A program made the position numbers and the translations under genes. 64,000 nucleotides of DNA. Source: Dichetophora obliterata (lineage: Eukaryota; Arthropoda; Insecta; Diptera; Sciomyzidae). This document shows, in pieces, positions 10,899 through 22,294 of this stretch. The stretch lies in contig OY986440.1 of the NCBI GenBank assembly GCA_963920525.1, positions 15,020,298-15,084,297 on the forward strand, written 5' to 3'. The notes beneath the pieces were generated by a model. The model worked only from the letters and a program-made list of their open reading frames with translations, searched no databases and was not told the origin of the DNA. Positions within the stretch are counted from its first letter, which is position 1. Each line of letters opens with the position of its first letter.

Positions 10899-12708
10899 TG
10901 TGGATGAGTGGAATAAATGCTGTTGAATTATTTTTATAATTAAGTGCGACAATTTTTGAAATACTCGTAGTATGAATGGAATGTTTGTATATTATTTCAG
11001 AGCAAGCTAAGTTAGTGGTGTAAAACATATTGAGTAAAGATGATTTAAGTGGGTAAATAAACATGTCTGTCAAATTGTTAACTTTATAGCCACTTGAGAT
11101 GAAGTTGACAGATGAAATTTTTCAGTTTTAATAAAGGAATGCGAATCATTTTTAAACTGCCCCAATTTGGGATATGTATCGTTTTGGAAATCTGGGATAT
11201 TATTGCTTTGCTCTACCAATCGATTATACAACTGTGCACCAATATGATTTTTTTTTTTTAATGAGTTTTTTCAACTTGCCCAACTTATTTTCGAATTTGA
11301 ATGCACTGAATGTCTCAAGTGATCCATGTTCCATTGTGTCTTCAGCAAGGTGAAGAAGGCAGTGAAAATTATATGACAACAATGAACCATCATACAGCTC
11401 TTCCGTTTTCTTCAAGAAATCTTTTAATAATTCGGCTGCACATATATTATTACATCTACAAGTTTTTGAATCTAGCAAAATCCGTACTGCCAGACTAAGT
11501 TGTAAGAAATGCGTGTACCGACTTTCACTCAAAACTCCTCGTAAAATAACAGGGCCCGTATATAAAAGAAATTGTCGAAATTCCGTTGCTTTATATCTAT
11601 CGAATTCCTTTAAATCTCTTGGCTTTCTGCAAAATTCTCGACATATTTGCCCTTTTAATTCTAAAAGACCTTCATTCAGCATAACAATGTTTTTATTACT
11701 AAGAGAAAACTCTTTCTGTTTAGTTTTAAGCCAAGAAGTCATAAGAGTTTTAACAACACCTAGACAAATGACGTGCATGTAGTCAAATGGAAAAGTTTTT
11801 AAAATATTTGTTGGCAACATTTCTATAGCAATAGGATTCTTTACGTTGTGATGTTCTTCATCTGTACGCGCTCTAAAATCTAAATCAGTGCGAGGACAAT
11901 TTTCTTCATACGGGAAAAGCATTCGATGATTTTGGTATTTACCTTTTTGTTTGCATTTGTGGCAGCAATAGTAGCCAGTGTGACCTTTAATTCCTAAGAC
12001 GAATGACCTGGCAGGTGCATCACATATAAATGCTCGACAAGTTATTTTGTATGTTTTGTTTTTAAAGACAAAGTCGTTGTCTAAAATTTTTCCAAATTCT
12101 GTAACAAAATGTGACAAAAATTCATTTATGTTATTTGGTTTGCTGGTACCGCTGTAAATTCCCACAGTGTGTACAGATTCAGTACCATTAACATTAACAA
12201 GTATTGGCCACACTTGCTGTAGTGAACTTTTTGCAATCGGTAGTCCATCTATATTTATATTCAAATTAATTTCATTTGACTTGAAATTATTTGTCATAAA
12301 AAAGTCGGTCAGGCAATCTTTTAGACCATAATGAATATATTCACCACTTTCCATTTGAATAATTTTTACATCCCTAGGTGTTCCTTTCAAAGTTCTTGCG
12401 TCTTTTGGTAAATCTGGGATTACACCTTTAAGTATTTCCAGGAGGTCGTTCAGAGCAACGTGGGTTATAGTATGCTTAACAGCCCATGTTGCCAATTTTT
12501 TCCTAACATCGCAATGCGGAAGTTCATCGCACGACGACGTGTCTTCCGTGGAGCTGGAACAAGACACATCCATATTGCTCACTTCAACATTTTCGCTGTT
12601 CACATCACTTGCCAATAAATTAATTTTATAATGATTATCCTTATTCAACAGTAAATCCACAACTTCCTTGCTCTGATTCCGTACTTTTTTGCTAAATTTA
12701 TATGGCAT
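10888..12708 (-). pseudogene. Tnp2-like (CACTA/EnSpm-related) transposase, two frameshifts
   Basis: An ATG at 12708 opens a frame of 494 codons. The N-terminus has a helix-rich block (LATWAVKHTI, PDLPKDARTL). The core has GLPIAKSSLQQVWPILV, FICDAPARSFVLGIKGHTGY, a C-x2-C pair (CCHKC) and FPFDYMHVICLGVVK, motifs of animal proteins related to Tnp2 transposases. The frame derails at a run of twelve Ts (plus strand 11248-11259). The family C-terminus continues in another frame (motifs YNRLVEQS, YPKLGQF), shifts again at about 11085-11105, then ends FIPLIHNEQ at 10888. Intact length would be about 600 residues. Both shifts may be real or one may be a homopolymer read error. The DDE residues cannot be assigned by eye. 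Confidence 0.72.
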
Positions 12709-12764
12709 GTTTTTGTATAAATCTTAAATAAAAACTTACGTACTCAATTTAGGAATTTATAAAA

Positions 12765-15187
12765 CTTTATAATTTATTAAAATTTATTGATTTATTGATT
12801 TATTTATTTATTTCGGTCTACAGATTAAATAATCTAACAGACTAATTATATAACAAAAAATATATGTAATTGGAATTATAAATATTATAGCTAATTATAC
12901 AAAATAAATAGATCAAGCTTAAAGCGCGATAAACTAACATTAAAATTCAAAACAAATGCAAGACTATTGGAGAGACGCTTACATCGAGTTATAGGCGAAT
13001 TAAGTGCGTAATTAGTTCTGTGAGCGCTTTCCTCGAATAACCTGTTGTACCTTAAATTTCTAGGTGGATCATACAATTGAAATAACATTGATATATCAGG
13101 ACAATTAATCTTACCGGACATTACATTATGAACAAATATCAAGGAGCAGTAAGAGCGTCTATCTTTTAGTGATTGCAACCCCAGCAGTTTTCTTCTAGAC
13201 TCGTATGACGGGAGACCATCAGGCCATCTTAATTTGTGTAGAGCATATTTTGTGAACAATTTTTGAATTTTCTCAATGCGATTAGAGTGCTCTTCATAAA
13301 ACGGATTCCAAATAATCGCACAATATTCAACCTTGCATCTAACTAGAGAGACAAAGAGAGCCTTTAGAGTTAATGGATCTTTAAAGTTAACAGAATTCCT
13401 CTTAATGAAACCCAATAAAGCGAAGGATTTACCAATAATAAAATCTAAGTGACTTTTAAAGTTAAAATTTGAGTCAAAAATAACTCCCAAATCTTTATTA
13501 TCTGCTTTACGCATCAGAACACAATTTTCAATGCTGTATTCGAAATGAATAGGTTGCATAATTTTTGTAAAGGAAACTACACAACATTTATTTATGTTTA
13601 ATTTAAGGTTGTTTAGCAAGCACCAATTATTGAATTTATATAATTCCGCTTGCAATTTAAGGCAATCTGAAGTATTTGTAATCTCCGAAAAAAGTTTAAC
13701 ATCATCTGCAAAAAGTAAACACTCAGCAAAAGAGAAAATCTTTGGCAAATCATTTATGAATAATAGGAAAAGTAAGGGACCGCAGTGAGTTCCCTGAGGT
13801 ATCCCTGAAAAGGCTTCTATTGCAACTTCCGACTCAATAGAGTCAATTTTCACAAATAATTTACGGTTTGACAAATAGCTAAAGAAAAAACACAAAAGAG
13901 ATTCGGATAAACCGAACTTTTTCATTTTTAACAAAAGAATCCTGTGATCTACTTTATCGAATGCTTTAGAAAAATCAGTGTACACTACATCAAGCTGACT
14001 AAATTTCTCCATGGCAACTGTGATATGATTTGAAATTAAAGCTAAATTAGTGCTAGTTGATCTACCAGGCAGGAAACCATGCTGACAGTCACAAATATCA
14101 TTTTTTATAACTTCATATAATTTTTTATGTAAAATACTGTCAAATAGTTTAGCAAATGTACCTTGTTTAACAATAGCTCTGTAATTATTGACATCTGCAC
14201 GATTTCCTGATTTAAATATCGGAACAATGGAACAAATTTTCCAAATATCCAAAAATTTTCCTGATTTAAGGCACAAATTAAATAACAATAAAATAGGGTT
14301 TACGACATTATTAACACAAAGTTTGAAAAAACTTGGAGGAAAGCCTCCTTTTTCATTCTTAAAACTTGATTTTAAGTCGGAAATTGCAGATACGACATCT
14401 TCTTCAGAAATAATGAAGTTTGCAATGATGTTAATGTTGTTAGAATCTGTAGCAAATGTGCCAATAGGTGAGTTACTATAGTCTTCATAAACGCTTTGGA
14501 AAAATTTTGCAAAAAGATTGCAGGAATCAAGCGTATTGTCCGAAGATTGACCTTCATATTCCATATTAACTGGGATACCTTTTGAACTACATTTATCATT
14601 AATGTAACGCCAAAAATGAGAAGGATTTGATTGTAATTGAGACTCAATTTTTAAGACATATTGGTTATAAAGGTAATTATGTAGAAAATTAAACTCATTA
14701 CGCAATTGCTCGAAATGACTTCGATCTGAACTGTTTCTACTATTCTGATATTTCTTGAAAGCTTTATTTTTAAGATTTTTTAGATGACACAAACCTTTAT
14801 TAAACCAGGGACGTTTATTTCGTCGACCAAGTGGTTTAACAGGTACAAGACTTGATATAGCAGAAGAAAATTGTTCACAAATATGCAAATACACATCATT
14901 TGGATCGTGAAATGAATCTAATAAAGACCAATTACATTGAGCTAAAAAACGATTAATTTCGACAAAATTTCCTCTAGCGAAGTCAAACTCAGTAGGAGTT
15001 ATCAAATCGACTTTATCAAACATATAAAATTCAAAATAAACAGTCAATGCTTTATGATGCACGCTATTATTAGAAATAGGAGAACAATTAGAATCACAAG
15101 ATGCCTTTAAATTGCTTGTAACAAATATTAAATCAAGTATTCTATCTATATCGTTATATACAAAATTGATTTGCTGGATTGTTTTTT
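12765..15187 (-). mobile_element. Jockey-like non-LTR retrotransposon, 5'-truncated
   Basis: It contains the last part of an endonuclease domain and a full reverse transcriptase, then a 3' tail built of AATAAATC-type repeats at about 12775-12815. The 5' end is truncated at about 15187 inside the endonuclease, as is usual for LINE insertion by target-primed reverse transcription. No target duplication was clear. It is inserted about 60 bp upstream of the transposase ATG and separates that gene from its presumed 5' end. Confidence 0.8.
12891..15187 (-). CDS. LINE ORF2, partial: end of APE endonuclease plus complete RT
   Basis: The frame is open from about 15187 to the stop at 12891 (about 760 codons). 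The first residues (motif DRILDLIFVTSN) are the C-terminal part of an AP-like endonuclease that nicks target DNA. Counting from the GTG at 15062, RT motifs are FSKAFDKVDH (about 364-373), FSGIPQGTHCGPLLFLLF (about 418) and LLFADDVKLF (about 449, catalytic DD). The thumb and C-terminal region follow (motifs CAIIWNPF, IEKIQKLFTKYAL). No RNase H. The RT is undisrupted, but the protein lacks most of its endonuclease and start codon, so it is not a complete gene. Confidence 0.82.
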
Positions 15188-15658
15188 AATTGAAATTACT
15201 AGTGATGTTACTTCGTTTTTTATTGCAATTGTAATTTTCAATTATTGGGAATTCCCTTATAATGTGGAAGCTGTGAAACAATTACATTTGAAAGCATTTT
15301 CCAATCATGATTTGAAAACGTTTGTAAATTAAACTTCAAGTAAGCTTACTACAAATAGTATTATAACAAGCTTACTTATATTATGTTTCGATACCATTTT
15401 ACAACACAACTTGTAAATTTATTACGTAGACAAGTGTTTTCAAAGCATGTTTGTAAAAGGCTTTCATTTTTCCATTGTAGGTAAGCTTAATCCAAACATT
15501 ATTACACAATGGTTGATTGGGAAGTCAGAAATCGCAAACATTAGGGGTATTCACGACTCAGTGCACTTGCCTATTGCATGTGTGTAATGCACCAACAAAA
15601 TCGTGAGTAGCTTTTTGTTTTTGTTTAATTTTTTTTGTTTTGTTCAAAAAATATTTAA

Positions 15659-15789
15659 CAATTCAGTTGTTCTGGACATAAAAGTTACGTATTGGTTCTT
15701 GTGCACGAAATGCTTTGCAAGTAAAATTGTATGCGTACGCATACACAAGAACCAATACGTAACTTTTCGTGTCCAGAACAACTGAACTG
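15659..15789. repeat. Snapback MITE, arms of about 45 bp
   Basis: Arms 15659-15703 and 15744-15789 are reverse complements with few mismatches (core TACGTATTGGTTCTTGTG). The 40-bp loop contains the palindrome GTATGCGTACGCATAC, also present at about 7995. A frame that reads through the arms is a by-product. Confidence 0.8.
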
Positions 15790-15818
15790 TCAAATAGTTT
15801 TTTTTATTATTTCAATTA

Positions 15819-16586
15819 TGGTATTCACTACATTTGTTAAGCCCTGCTAACTTGCTAAACTTAACAAATTTGTTAACTCCTGTCAAAATTTTGTTTGGGA
15901 AAAGACTTAGCAGCTTGTTAACAAGCTCAGCACCGTGTTTTTGTTTAGCAGATACCATTTGTTAAGTCTGAATCGTCAAAGTTATTGAGTGTAATGATAA
16001 ATCGTTTTGTGAATGAGTTTTAACAAGTACCAAATTATTTATGATTTGCAGCTTCAAAGTCTAAAAACTTCCCTTTTTTAATAAAAAAATAAAATTTTTG
16101 TAAAGATGTTGGTAGAGATTTAAGACATTTCAAAGTTTCTGAGTAGCATATGTATCAAAAGTGTTAACGCACTGTAATATAAAAATAAAAATACATATTT
16201 GGTTACTGAGTACTGGTTACACGAGTTATTAAAACCACAGATCTATTGCTACATTGAAAGTTGTCAAATTAACATTTGCAAACAATTTTTGCAAAATATT
16301 TGCAGTTTATTTGTTTATAAATGGTTGAAGTAAGAAAGTTATATTTCTATTTAATTAAGCTTTATTATTAATTTATTAGCCAAGTGCAAATAAACGCCGT
16401 CGTTTGATTTTGTAATAATTCAGTTTTTTCACTTTTAAGCTGTAGAAGTCTTCCAGCTGATTTTGACATTTCAGCTTACCACTTGATTGTAAAATGTCTT
16501 AGCAGGTACGTTCACATCAACAGCTGCTAACTTTAACAATTTAGCAGTTTAGCAGGACTTAACATTTAACATTTAAATGAATACCA
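15819..16586. mobile_element. PIF/Harbinger-like MITE, 768 bp, TSD TTA
   Basis: Ends read TGGTATTCACTACATTTGTT on the left and TGGTATTCATTTAAATGTTA on the right (reverse complement), followed in both by CCTGCTAA-type blocks. Flanks are TTA at 15816-15818 and 16587-16589. No coding sequence. Shares the GGTATTCAC terminus with 34992-35161 and with solo ends at 4598 and 15544. Confidence 0.72.
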
Positions 16587-17031
16587 TTAATATGTTAACC
16601 TACCCTAAATTAGATATTTTACTAATTTTCATTGTAATCCGTCCAAGCATATATGACCTATGACCAAGTAAAGTTGAAAGTTGTATGCGCCCGCATACAA
16701 AGAACCCGTGAGGGTTAAAAGGGTTTTTATTATTTGACATAGCTACAAAAAGCGATGTTGCTTTGACGTATAATTACGTCTTACAGCACAACTTTATTTG
16801 TTTGTTTTTGTTTAAGCTTTGGGGTACAGTACAACCTTTAATATTCAGCGTTCAAAGATAAAATAAATAACAAAATATCAGTTATGTGGCGAATATTGAT
16901 AAAATTGTATGACCTTTATTCGCAGGTACAATTAGAACCTCTCACATGGCAGAATATCAGGCCAATTTTAAGTTTTATTTTTGCTTAAAATATTAAAAAA
17001 CAAAATAAATTTTTTTTTCTCAAAACTTTAA

Positions 17032-17265
17032 GGCCCCTATTATGTATTACAACTCAACTTAAGTTGACTAGATTCAACTAATTTTTTTTCGTATAACTTA
17101 TTACATACATTTCAGTTGAACTACGTCGTTTGAAAATTCTTAATAGATGGTAGCAAACTACATGGTTCAATTAAAATATATGCAATACGTTATATGAAAA
17201 AAATGTAGTTGAAGCGAGTCAACATCGCATACCATCGCATACATAATACGTACATAATAGGGGCA
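17032..17265. mobile_element. MITE, 234 bp, likely TSD TAA
   Basis: Inverted ends share GCCCCTATTATGTA; flanks TAA at 17029-17031 and 17266-17268 suggest PIF/Harbinger. The outermost base of the repeat does not pair, so the boundary is off by at most one base. Confidence 0.62.
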
Positions 17266-17338
17266 TAACAGTCGAAATATTTCTACAGCTTTTTGATTTT
17301 TATGACAAAATACATACTCGATACGGTAACTGTATAAT

Positions 17339-17524
17339 TTGCACAGTATTTACGATTACAGTTATAAAACGCCCGATTTTTATGTCACTGAGGATGCAAT
17401 ATTGTTTTTAGGCGGCTCTGAGCACAAAGAGCGCAATTATAATTTTCGCAATCCAGGCGCTTATGCTGCTGCCATGCAACTATTTTTTAAGAATACAAAT
17501 GAAATTTTTAATTCAATATATTAA
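17339..17524 (+). CDS. Possible terminal coding exon, unrecognised
   Basis: An open stretch without ATG near its start reads LFLGGSEHKERNYNF and NPGAYAAAMQLFFKN before a TAA stop. An acceptor-like TTTGCACAG lies at about 17338-17346, and an AATAAA lies about 90 bp after the stop. It could be the last exon of a gene or of a decayed transposon. I recognise no family and see no upstream exon. Low confidence. Confidence 0.18.
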   Translation: MHSIYDYSYKTPDFYVTEDAILFLGGSEHKERNYNFRNPGAYAAAMQLFFKNTNEIFNSIY

Positions 17525-17982
17525 TACTTCTATCAAACATAATATTATGCTGTTATTTATAATATTACGATTTAAAATTATAGGAAACTTATTAAAATTT
17601 GACCTTAATGTAAAAAACAATAAATTTATGAAGTGAACGATTCAATTAAAGCGTTCAGTCAAAAATTTGTTTTTTGGAACCGCTAACTTGGAGAATATAA
17701 TTTTAATTGTTTTCCTTGCCTCGAAACGCTATCTTAATGTCAAATTTTATACAACTACATAGAAATAATGCGTACAAGTTTCGTTAAGTTGATCTGGCTG
17801 CAGCCAAAGGAATTAAAATCGAATATTCCGTAAGGAATCAGCAGTTTTTTTTCTCTCAAACGAATTTGAATGAAATTAACATCAACTTATTTTCGCGATT
17901 CATTTCTGTTATCACAAATTCAACTGAACAAACCAAACAAAACTAATTAATACACAAATTGCCGAATCTTTTTAATGACTTA

Positions 17983-18221
17983 GGTACAGATTTTCAGTAC
18001 GAGTTTAAACTTTAGTCAAATTAAACCTAGCTTTACTCACCAAAATTGGACGTTTAAACTAGGTTTAACTAGATATTTTAGCATTCGTTGAAGTAAAATT
18101 GACTTAAATTATCAAATAGTGTGTTTCTTTTTTGCCTAAACAAAGTTAAAACGTCCAATTTTGGTGAGTTAAGGTATGCTCAATTTGACTAGATCTTAAA
18201 CTCGTACTGAAAAACTGACCC
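17983..18221. mobile_element. PIF/Harbinger-like MITE, 239 bp, TSD TTA
   Basis: Long inverted ends of about 78 bp share TTTTCAGTACGAGTTTAA and CTCACCAAAATTGGACGTTT. The flanks are TTA at 17980-17982 and 18222-18224. The first 21 bases match at 18 positions. Non-coding. Confidence 0.72.
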
Positions 18222-18316
18222 TTAAAGACGAGCTCGATCATGTCATTTTGGTGAAATTGAGTATTTGGCAGAACTTGAGCTAGCTTTTCGTTGATTTTTA
18301 ACATTCGCTACAGTCA

Positions 18317-18685
18317 GCTCGAGCCTATCATAACATAACTAACCAAGTAGCTGCACAACTTTAGCTGCGGATGAAAGAAAATAAAAACGAGAGCGTGATA
18401 TGGTTGCTAAGGCAGCTGATGCAAAATGGAGATATCAAAAATGTTTTTTGTCACACAAAGAAAATAAATAAATAAATTTTAAACAACACAATATTGAAAA
18501 AGAAAAATTTTGCTTAACTCTCGTTTTGTATTATGAACACAATTTTAATATTAAAAAAAAATAAGTTTCGTTTTACGTTTTCTTTTGTTTGAGGTTCGTC
18601 ATCCGCAGCTCATGAGAAAATAGGTTGTGTGCGTAGCTACCTGATAAATTTTTGTCTCATGGAGCCTATTATGTTTTAGCCTCTA
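18317..18685. mobile_element. Probable MITE, about 370 bp
   Basis: Inverted blocks AGCTGCGGATGA (about 18370) and its complement (about 18602), plus GTAGCT(G/A)C and GAGCCTAT blocks further out, suggest inverted ends. The alignment is gappy and no target duplication was found. Confidence 0.45.
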
Positions 18686-19172
18686 GTCTCAAGATTTGAA
18701 CAGTTCAAAATATACTGACGTTTGAGAAGTCAAAATTCTGATATCAGCTTGGGATAAATAATGCGCCTTGCCTCCACATTGCATTTTTAAAATCACAATA
18801 CTATTAAACTCAATTTGATTTTACACACTAGCTTTTACACTAGATTTTACACATAAGATATTTTTAGAACTTTTAAAAGATTTAATTTATAAAGTATTTA
18901 ATAATAAAAATGTGGTACCCTTGTATACATTAATGAGTTATATTATGACTTTCGTAAAGCAGACTCTCCCACTCATCATCAGTGCTGCCAGTTAGATTCA
19001 GCTAGATTCAGATAGGTTCAGCTTATTTTTTCGAAAATTGTGTTTCAGCTCCTAGCTTTTTTTCCAAGCTTTTTTCTTTTAGAGCTTAGCTATTTTTAGG
19101 TCAATATTAAACTATATTTGAAAATTTAAAAAATAAATTATCCAAAATACCTTTATTCAATTTTATATACAT
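18686..19172. other. No gene seen
   Basis: AT-rich; contains a short direct repeat of TTAGATTCAGC-like units at about 18993-19025. Nothing else supportable. Confidence 0.5.
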
Positions 19173-19481
19173 TAGGGCGGGTCAATTTGTATGGACGAAT
19201 TTTTTGGAGGTCTGGCTCAGCGAAATTCGTAAAATACATGTAATTTCAAGACTTTTTCTCCACTACAGCATATACAAATTCTGAAAAAAAGCTGTGCGGA
19301 CTTTCGTAAATAGATTTTGTTCTCAATTATAAAATATGAATGTATGAATGTATGTGTATGAATCTATTTTCGAAAGTCCGCACAGCTTTTTTTCAGAATT
19401 TGTATATGCTGTAGTGGAGAAAAAGTCTTGAAATTACATGTATTTTACGAATTTCGCTGAGCCAGAATTTGACCCGCCCTA
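19173..19481. mobile_element. hAT-like MITE with very long inverted repeats, TSD ATATACAT
   Basis: The two halves are almost exact reverse complements over about 135 bp, with ends TAGGGCGGGTCAA and a core GAAATTCGTAAAATACATG. Perfect 8-bp duplications ATATACAT lie at 19165-19172 and 19482-19489. An 8-bp duplication points to hAT (or P) type transposition. The end resembles that of the 30755-32598 element. Confidence 0.85.
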
Positions 19482-19679
19482 ATATACATACAATTTTATC
19501 AAGTTTCTTTAATTTTGTGCACTTAAAATTGAATAAAGATAGTTTTTAATAATTTGTTATGCAGCAATACATTGCATTTACAAATCAATCAATATGATTG
19601 ATAAACTGATTAAATATAGGAGTTGTGTTTGCTTTTAACTATTTTCTTTCTTTAGCTTACAAAAAATGGTTAGCTCTTT

Positions 19680-20000
19680 TTATACCCCCACGTTTAAAAA
19701 ACGTAATAGGGGTATATTAATTTTGTCACTCCGTTTGTAACGCCGATAAGAAGGCGTGGCCAGTATATATATTCCTGATCAGCATCACCTCCTGAGTCGA
19801 TTTAGCCATGTCCGTCTGTTCGTCTGTCCGTCTGTGTCCACGATAGCAGCCGTAATTTTTGAGCTATCATAACGAAATTCAAAATATAAGCTTTTTATAC
19901 AAAAATGGAGGTCAAGTTTGAATCTGAACAAAATCGGATGAAAACCACGCCTACCTCCCATACAAAGTGACTTAACCAAAACGGTATGATCTCTTTAAAT
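19680..20000 (+). repeat. mini-me-like dispersed repeat with GTCY microsatellite
   Basis: Sequence includes TATATATATTCCTGATCAGC, GAGTCGATTTAGCCATGTCC and a GTCYG tract, then a block CCACGCCTACCTCCCATACA. This is the arrangement of dipteran mini-me/INE-type repeats (TA and GTCY tracts around a conserved core). A second fragment is at 30640-30746, and the CACGCCTACCTCC block recurs in the tandem array at 37500-38030. Confidence 0.6.
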
Positions 20001-20429
20001 TCCACAAAAATCAATTTAATGACTTCAAATTTCGCTCAGTCACTAGCTGATTTTATTGCAATTTCGGCCGTGCTAAAGGCTTCATCAGAAATCATTATGA
20101 TACCCGTGCAAGCGCGCACTAACGCACTGCACCACAGAGGCAATGAGATTTGAAGTGCCAACAACTAGAATTTGTATTTAAAATCAAGTATGATTTAAAC
20201 TATCAAACATTTAGAATTTGTATTTAAATAATATAAAGTCAACATAATAAACATTTAATTTTATTTTAACAAACCAACCAGCAGTAGCAACGAAAAGAAA
20301 ATAAAAGTGAGTAAATTAGCTAACAAAATTTACAAGAGTAATAATAATAGACAAACATATTTTTTTACACCTCTAATAGGAATTTCAGTAGATTACCAGA
20401 ATTAAACAATTTTTATAGTTAAGATTTCG
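20001..20429. other. No gene seen
   Basis: AT-rich sequence with no supported frame. Confidence 0.5.
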
Positions 20430-21870
20430 TGATCAACGCAATCCAAGACTTAACTGAAATCGGTATAGACCGCATCTATCTGATAACGTTTTTCTATTTT
20501 AGTAAGAATATCTAAGGATATGATTGTAAGATTTGTAGTGGTTGATCTTCTTTTAGGGAATTCGTGTTGTTGTTCATTTAAACGTGGATTAAGTAAGTTC
20601 AAACATGTAATTTTTTCGAAAAGTTTGAGAATAGCTGACAATACCGCTATAAATTAGCGTAAGATGAGAAGTTTTCTTTAAAGATGGAAAAACACCTGTT
20701 TGCTCGGACTTGTTAAAAATTATGTATAAGTGCGTAATTGACTGGTAAAATGGAATTGATTACATTATTCCGAGTTAGATTGATTGAACAAACCATTGGT
20801 AATATTGAGGAAACGAAGATTGAGTTTGGTTATAAATTGAAGATGAACAGAAGACCTCTTTAAAAGTTATCTTTAAAAAAAAATACAGATCTGCTGCGGG
20901 ATGGAAGAAGGAAAATTTCCTTTAAACATGGATGTCGGGCAGCCGTTAAATTTCCGCTTAACGTTTCCAAAATTGAAGAATTTTTAGGGTCTGCAATAGT
21001 TCTTTCTCCTATAAAGTTGGTGTAAAACTTATAAGCTTCTTCAGACTTGATAGAACTCTTGATACCGTTTTTCACATCTTAAAATGAATGAATTTCGAGT
21101 ATAGGAAAGACACTCTGATTGAAAAACAAGATAGCATCATTCATTTCCAAGGTTGAAAGGTGGATCGAATTCAACTCATTCCTTATATTATTGTAATCGG
21201 CATTGAGTAAATCATATACAATAGAGTTATAAAAGGATTGCGAAAAAGCTATATGAGCATCGCGTAACTCGATCGTAAAGGCAGTTTGGTCGAGGGTATT
21301 AGAAAATAAGTGATCAGAATGACAAGTTAGATTGACCAGTACTGCGTCATAGGAGTTGGTAAGAATTAAATCTAGCCACCGCTCATTCTGGTTTGGTATT
21401 GGAGCTATTTGCTGATAGTCGTTACTATAAAAGGTACTAAATAAGTTAAAGTCGACCGCATTGGATAGATTTATTGGAAGCAGATGGTTGCCATTATCAT
21501 CGGTGATAAAATAAGTATTGGTACAATTAAGTCACCTTAAATAATAACCTGATAATCGTCGTTTAAAGTAAACGTTATTTGTGTTTTAATTTCACATAAA
21601 TCATTGTACAAACTTTCAGTGAAATTAGGAGGAATGTATATAACACCAATGTATATATATAAAGATTTTTGCCTAGATTTATTATTTATTATTCGGTGCT
21701 TCTCCCAACCACCGAAATTGTGGTAAAAAATATTTAAAGAAGTTATTGATGTGTTACGGATCTGAGAGATAGGCGCTGTTGCAATATTGTTGTTGCTCTT
21801 TTCGAGCCTTTCGGAGAAAAGAAACATGCTTAGACCTAACGTGGGCGCCATATGTGTCAATATCCTATTT
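20430..21870 (-). pseudogene. Decayed non-LTR retrotransposon (Jockey/CR1-like)
   Basis: Scattered frames read, in minus-strand order, endonuclease pieces (YIGVIYIPPNFTESLYNDL at about 21600; RWLDLILTNSYDAVL and TCHSDHLFSNT at about 21310-21390), a linker, then RT pieces (LFEKITCLNLLNP and QIDAVYTDFS at about 20450-20640). Many stops and shifts separate them. It stops at the RT Asp motif, so the 3' half of RT is missing. Long-dead LINE. Confidence 0.7.
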
Positions 21871-22294
21871 GACTTAATTAATTGTTCATACTAAGCGCTC
21901 TTTATGTACTGGGAGCGTTCGCACCGCATGCACATATGTAAACACAAACAAATTTTGCTTGCTCGCGTCTATGTATTGCACAGTATATTTATGCGTTTAG
22001 TCAGTGTGTCAACTGAATTAAGGAACTAGTGCTCTTTCCCATATATCCGCAAAAAAATTTCGCTCGCGTTTTTCTGACGATCGCGCCCCGATGCAATTTC
22101 CTCATTTTCCTCCATATAAGAAAGTCCATGTGTTGAAGCTAATTTCCTCTTTCACGAAGTAATCGCGGCGAGTTTTATCTTTTTGAACATTTACAATTTT
22201 TGAAAATAATAATGTGTCTTATATAAGTGAAGAATTTGTACACAAAATCGCGACAAAAAAGTGGCGGGCTGGACCTATGCCATTATTTACTGTT
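21871..22294. other. No gene seen
   Basis: Slightly more GC-rich stretch (21900-22150) including CGCATGCACATATG and CGCGTTTTTCTGACGATCGC, but no frame or recognised motif. It could be upstream exon or promoter sequence of the exon at 23385; that is speculation. Confidence 0.3.

Larger units (their letters stand above)
8035..15500 (-). mobile_element. Composite DNA transposon carrying Tnp2-like transposase and DUF4806 genes
   Basis: Two minus-strand genes (10888-12708 and 9252-10898) are bracketed by AAGCTT-rich subterminal blocks at 8035-8130 and, in inverse orientation, about 15340-15490. The outermost ends are only loosely similar (CCCAACAAGCC against CCCAATCAACC), so boundaries are provisional. 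A LINE (about 12765-15187) is inserted 5' of the transposase. Without the LINE the element is about 5 kb. Superfamily is uncertain; the transposase resembles Tnp2 of CACTA/EnSpm elements, but CACTA termini are not seen. Confidence 0.45.
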
